DNA of 64,000 nucleotides from Neobacillus drentensis (lineage in GTDB: Bacteria; Bacillota; Bacilli; Bacillales; Cytobacillaceae), in NCBI RefSeq assembly GCF_021560175.1, contig NZ_CP091110.1, forward strand, positions 2,284,001 to 2,348,000, in the 5' to 3' direction. The notes under the pieces are model-generated. The model was not told the origin of the DNA and made no database searches. It saw nothing but the letters and a program-made list of their open reading frames with translations. Positions 61,729 through 64,000 of the stretch are shown here, in pieces (the first letter of the stretch is position 1; every line of letters starts with the position of its first letter). The position numbers and the translations under genes were made by a program.

Positions 61729-62946
61729 TTGAAAAACCTCTATCTTGATTGTATCTCTGGAATTGCAGGGGACATGACATTGGCTGCTCTGATTGATCTA
61801 GGAGCAGATCTCTCCTATATAGTAGAACAGTTGAGAAAATTACCGATTGATCGTTTTGAAATCGAAGTACATACTGTCAATAAACGCGGGATAGCAGCAA
61901 AGAAATTGAAAATACATTTTCCATCAGAAGTTCATGAACACCACAATGGCCACGCACATCCTCATGAACATCGGAGTGCGAAAGAGATTTTGTCGTTGAT
62001 TGAGGATAGTAATCTCCCCAAGAGAGTTAAAGAACGCAGCCTGGCGATCTTTCAAGAAGTTGCTAGAGCTGAAGGAAAGATACATGGAACTGATCCTAAG
62101 GAGGTTCATTTCCATGAGGCGGGGGCAATGGACTCCATTATTGAAACAATCGGGGTATGCTTGGCGCTGGAAAGCCTCGAAATTGCAGATATTTATGCTT
62201 CTCCCGTACCAACTGGTTATGGAAAAAAGAGGATGGCTCATGGATTTTATCCAATTCCCGCTCCCGCTACAATGGAGCTGCTAAAAGGGATACCGCTTGC
62301 AGAATTAAACGTTAAAGGGGAACTGACTACACCGACAGGGGCAGGGATATTACGGGCACTCGTAAAAAGGTTCATGCCAATCGGCGGACATATGGTGGAA
62401 GAGATTGGCTATGGAGCTGGAGAAAAAGACTTTGACCATCCGAATGTACTCAGGGCCTTACTCCTTACCCCTACCGATTTTATGCACAGTATAGAGGGGT
62501 CCAATCAACATCGGGAATCGATCTATGTGATCGAAGCCCAACTTGATGACATGACGGGGGAAGGGCTTGGTTATACATTGGAACGACTCTTAGCAGCAGG
62601 CGCGCTTGATGTATTTTATACGCCAGTCTTCATGAAGAAAAATCGGCCTGGCACCCTAGTTACAGTGTTAGTTTCCTTGGAATTAGCCGATGATTGTGAA
62701 AAGGTTTTGTTGGAAGAAACGACCACTCTTGGGGTACGAAGAAGTATGTGGAGCCGTGATATTCTTGATCGAAGATTTATTGAGGTGGAAACTCCATATG
62801 GACACATCAAGGTAAAGCAGGCATTCAGAGATAACAAAATGCTTCACCAAGCACCTGAATATGAGGATGTAGCAAAGGCCGCAAGGAATCATGGGGTTCC
62901 CTTTCAACTTATTTACCAATATGCGATGAAATTAGCGACAGATTAA
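61729..62946 (+). CDS. larC: Nickel-pincer cofactor biosynthesis protein LarC
   Basis: A 405-residue cyclometallase that inserts nickel into the pincer nucleotide cofactor of lactate racemase-type enzymes. It begins LYLDCISGIAGDM and carries a His-rich nickel-binding stretch (about 69-81), then HFHEAGAMDSIIE, LTTPTGAGIL and ETTTLGVRRS. Many LarC proteins need a programmed frameshift; here a single frame spans the whole protein. The TTG at 61729 is the start because GGAGGA lies upstream with suitable spacing; the open frame from 61618 overlaps modB. larA, larB and larE are not in the window. Confidence 0.9.
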   Translation: MKNLYLDCISGIAGDMTLAALIDLGADLSYIVEQLRKLPIDRFEIEVHTVNKRGIAAKKLKIHFPSEVHEHHNGHAHPHEHRSAKEILSLIEDSNLPKRVKERSLAIFQEVARAEGKIHGTDPKEVHFHEAGAMDSIIETIGVCLALESLEIADIYASPVPTGYGKKRMAHGFYPIPAPATMELLKGIPLAELNVKGELTTPTGAGILRALVKRFMPIGGHMVEEIGYGAGEKDFDHPNVLRALLLTPTDFMHSIEGSNQHRESIYVIEAQLDDMTGEGLGYTLERLLAAGALDVFYTPVFMKKNRPGTLVTVLVSLELADDCEKVLLEETTTLGVRRSMWSRDILDRRFIEVETPYGHIKVKQAFRDNKMLHQAPEYEDVAKAARNHGVPFQLIYQYAMKLATD

Positions 62947-62978
62947 AGGTGATCTCTGCGAAGGGATTGCCTTTTTTT
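62945..62978 (+). terminator. Terminator after larC
   Basis: AAAGGTGATC (62945-62954) pairs with GATTGCCTTT (62965-62974) with two G-T pairs, followed by TTTTGTTT. Confidence 0.72.
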
Positions 62979-63117
62979 GTTTAGTGGAAAATAAGAGTTA
63001 TTCAAAAAAGTAATAATTGATATAGAACGAGGATCGATAAATGTAGTAAAATAATAATCGGGCATTTATAGTAGTATTTTATATTTGTGTTTTCAACCGT
63101 ATGGAAGGGGTTTCATC

Positions 63118-64000
63118 TTGATTGAATCTTTACTGTTAAACTTTCTGTTTTTACTTTTCCCGGTTTTACTATTCCTGATTTTTTTTGAAAATAAGCTGCA
63201 TACATATAATAAAAATATCCTTATCCTTCTCTCATCGATTTCAATGGTGTTGTGCATGGCCTTTCCAATTAAATTGGAAATTGGATTTATTTTTGATTTA
63301 CGTTTCGTTCCATTTATTATCGTTGCCCTATTTGGCGGATATAAATATACGATTCCATTGTATATGGTGTTAAACATTTATCGAACCATGATTGGTGGAG
63401 CGGGCATTCTGCAATCTTTTCTTTTTTCCACGATTATTTTTATGTTAGTACCTCTATTAAGTAAATGGTTTTTGAGGCAAAATGCAAGGAAACGAATCTT
63501 GTGGGCCGTTTTGGTATCTATTTTTACAATGGTGTTTTATTTAACTTCTCTCGCTGCCCAACTGCCAGTTTTGGACAATGAATTTTGGATCTTAACATTT
63601 AATGCTTTACCTACTTACACATTAGTTATGGTTATTATTATGATATTAATAGAGAAAATAATTGATAATATTAATACCCTTAAATCTTCGATACAATCCG
63701 AGCGTTTTAATGTTTTAAGTGATTTATCAGCCAGTGTCTCACATGAAATCAGAAATCCGCTTACCGTTACAAACGGTTTTTTACAACTGTTAAATCAATC
63801 CAAAACGCTAACAGCAGATGAAAAAACCTATATTGAGTACGCATTATTAGAGTTAAAAAGAGCAGAAAATATTGTGAGTGACTTTTTGGCATTTGCGAAG
63901 CCGCAGTCAGAGAATATGATTTATTCGAATCTAAAGGAAGAAACAGAGTATGTAAAAAACATTATTACTCCCTACGCAAACATGCACCAAGTCGATCTTC
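63118..64000 (+). CDS. Sensor histidine kinase, KinB-like, truncated by the window end
   Basis: The frame runs from TTG 63118 (GGAAGGGG 7 bases upstream) to the end of the window without a stop, giving at least 294 residues. About six hydrophobic segments form a 5TM-5TMR_LYT-type sensor (LRFVPFIIVALFGGYKYTI, then GGAGILQSFLFSTIIF), followed by a HisKA domain with the phospho-accepting H209 in SHEIRNPLT. The ATPase domain lies beyond the window. This architecture is that of sporulation kinase KinB and related kinases in Bacillaceae. The signal and partner regulator cannot be told from the fragment. Confidence 0.85.
   Translation, partial: MIESLLLNFLFLLFPVLLFLIFFENKLHTYNKNILILLSSISMVLCMAFPIKLEIGFIFDLRFVPFIIVALFGGYKYTIPLYMVLNIYRTMIGGAGILQSFLFSTIIFMLVPLLSKWFLRQNARKRILWAVLVSIFTMVFYLTSLAAQLPVLDNEFWILTFNALPTYTLVMVIIMILIEKIIDNINTLKSSIQSERFNVLSDLSASVSHEIRNPLTVTNGFLQLLNQSKTLTADEKTYIEYALLELKRAENIVSDFLAFAKPQSENMIYSNLKEETEYVKNIITPYANMHQVDL

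Overview
The window is low-GC, densely coded DNA from an endospore-former-type Firmicute. Many ribosome-binding sites are AGGAGG-like, TTG/GTG starts are common, lipoproteins are of Gram-positive type, PhoP-type boxes can be recognised, and there is a class IV PHA synthase (phaRBC) and a KinB-like sensor kinase fragment. This fits Bacillaceae (Bacillus/Neobacillus-like); the genus is inference. No rRNA, tRNA, CRISPR array, insertion sequence or prophage was recognised.

Layout. (1) 1-5.4 kb: the end of a sugar operon, with two MalF/MalG-type permeases, a cytoplasmic GH42 beta-galactosidase and a GH30 glycosidase. (2) 5.4-8.9 kb: a cysteine-dioxygenase-like cupin with an EamA exporter, then an ArsR-SRPBCC fusion regulator behind a perfect 30-bp inverted repeat. 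(3) 9.1-19.9 kb: a phosphate-starvation island made of an orphan PhoP-like response regulator, a PhoX phosphatase, a beta-propeller/phosphoesterase protein, an RND exporter and a lone PstS lipoprotein. Pho-box arrays with 10-11 bp phasing precede phoX and pstS. (4) 20-25.7 kb: an IclR regulator divergent from two different guanidino-group hydrolases (arginine-deiminase-like and DDAH-like), an amino-acid permease and a RocB-like hydrolase. This looks like catabolism of arginine or a modified arginine. (5) 25.8-32.3 kb: a Sel1 protein, a small orphan gene, then polyhydroxyalkanoate genes (thiolase, SDR, phaR, phaB, phaC).

(6) 32.5-53.2 kb: a large organosulfur island. It holds a LysR regulator, five luciferase-family (LLM) flavin monooxygenases (one broken by an amber codon), a complete Dpp-type peptide transporter, a glutaredoxin-like protein, a cystine-type ABC transporter, a GNAT acetyltransferase, an M20 deacetylase, an FMN reductase and a second cysteine-dioxygenase-like protein. 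The gene set matches the Bacillus subtilis ytmI/tcyJKLMN/cmoOIJ/sndA pathway for S-alkyl-cysteine salvage but is enlarged. Three promoters in it share a conserved ~45-bp module (CTATCAG, 38-39 bp, TAGGAT) that looks like the target of one regulator.

(7) 53.3-64 kb: mixed genes. These are a half-size EamA protein, a ROK regulator, an APC permease, a 30-residue basic peptide gene with its own promoter and terminator, a DUF2935 protein, a secreted and membrane-anchored GH27 alpha-galactosidase, a broken molybdate-binding gene before modB, larC, and a sensor kinase running off the end.
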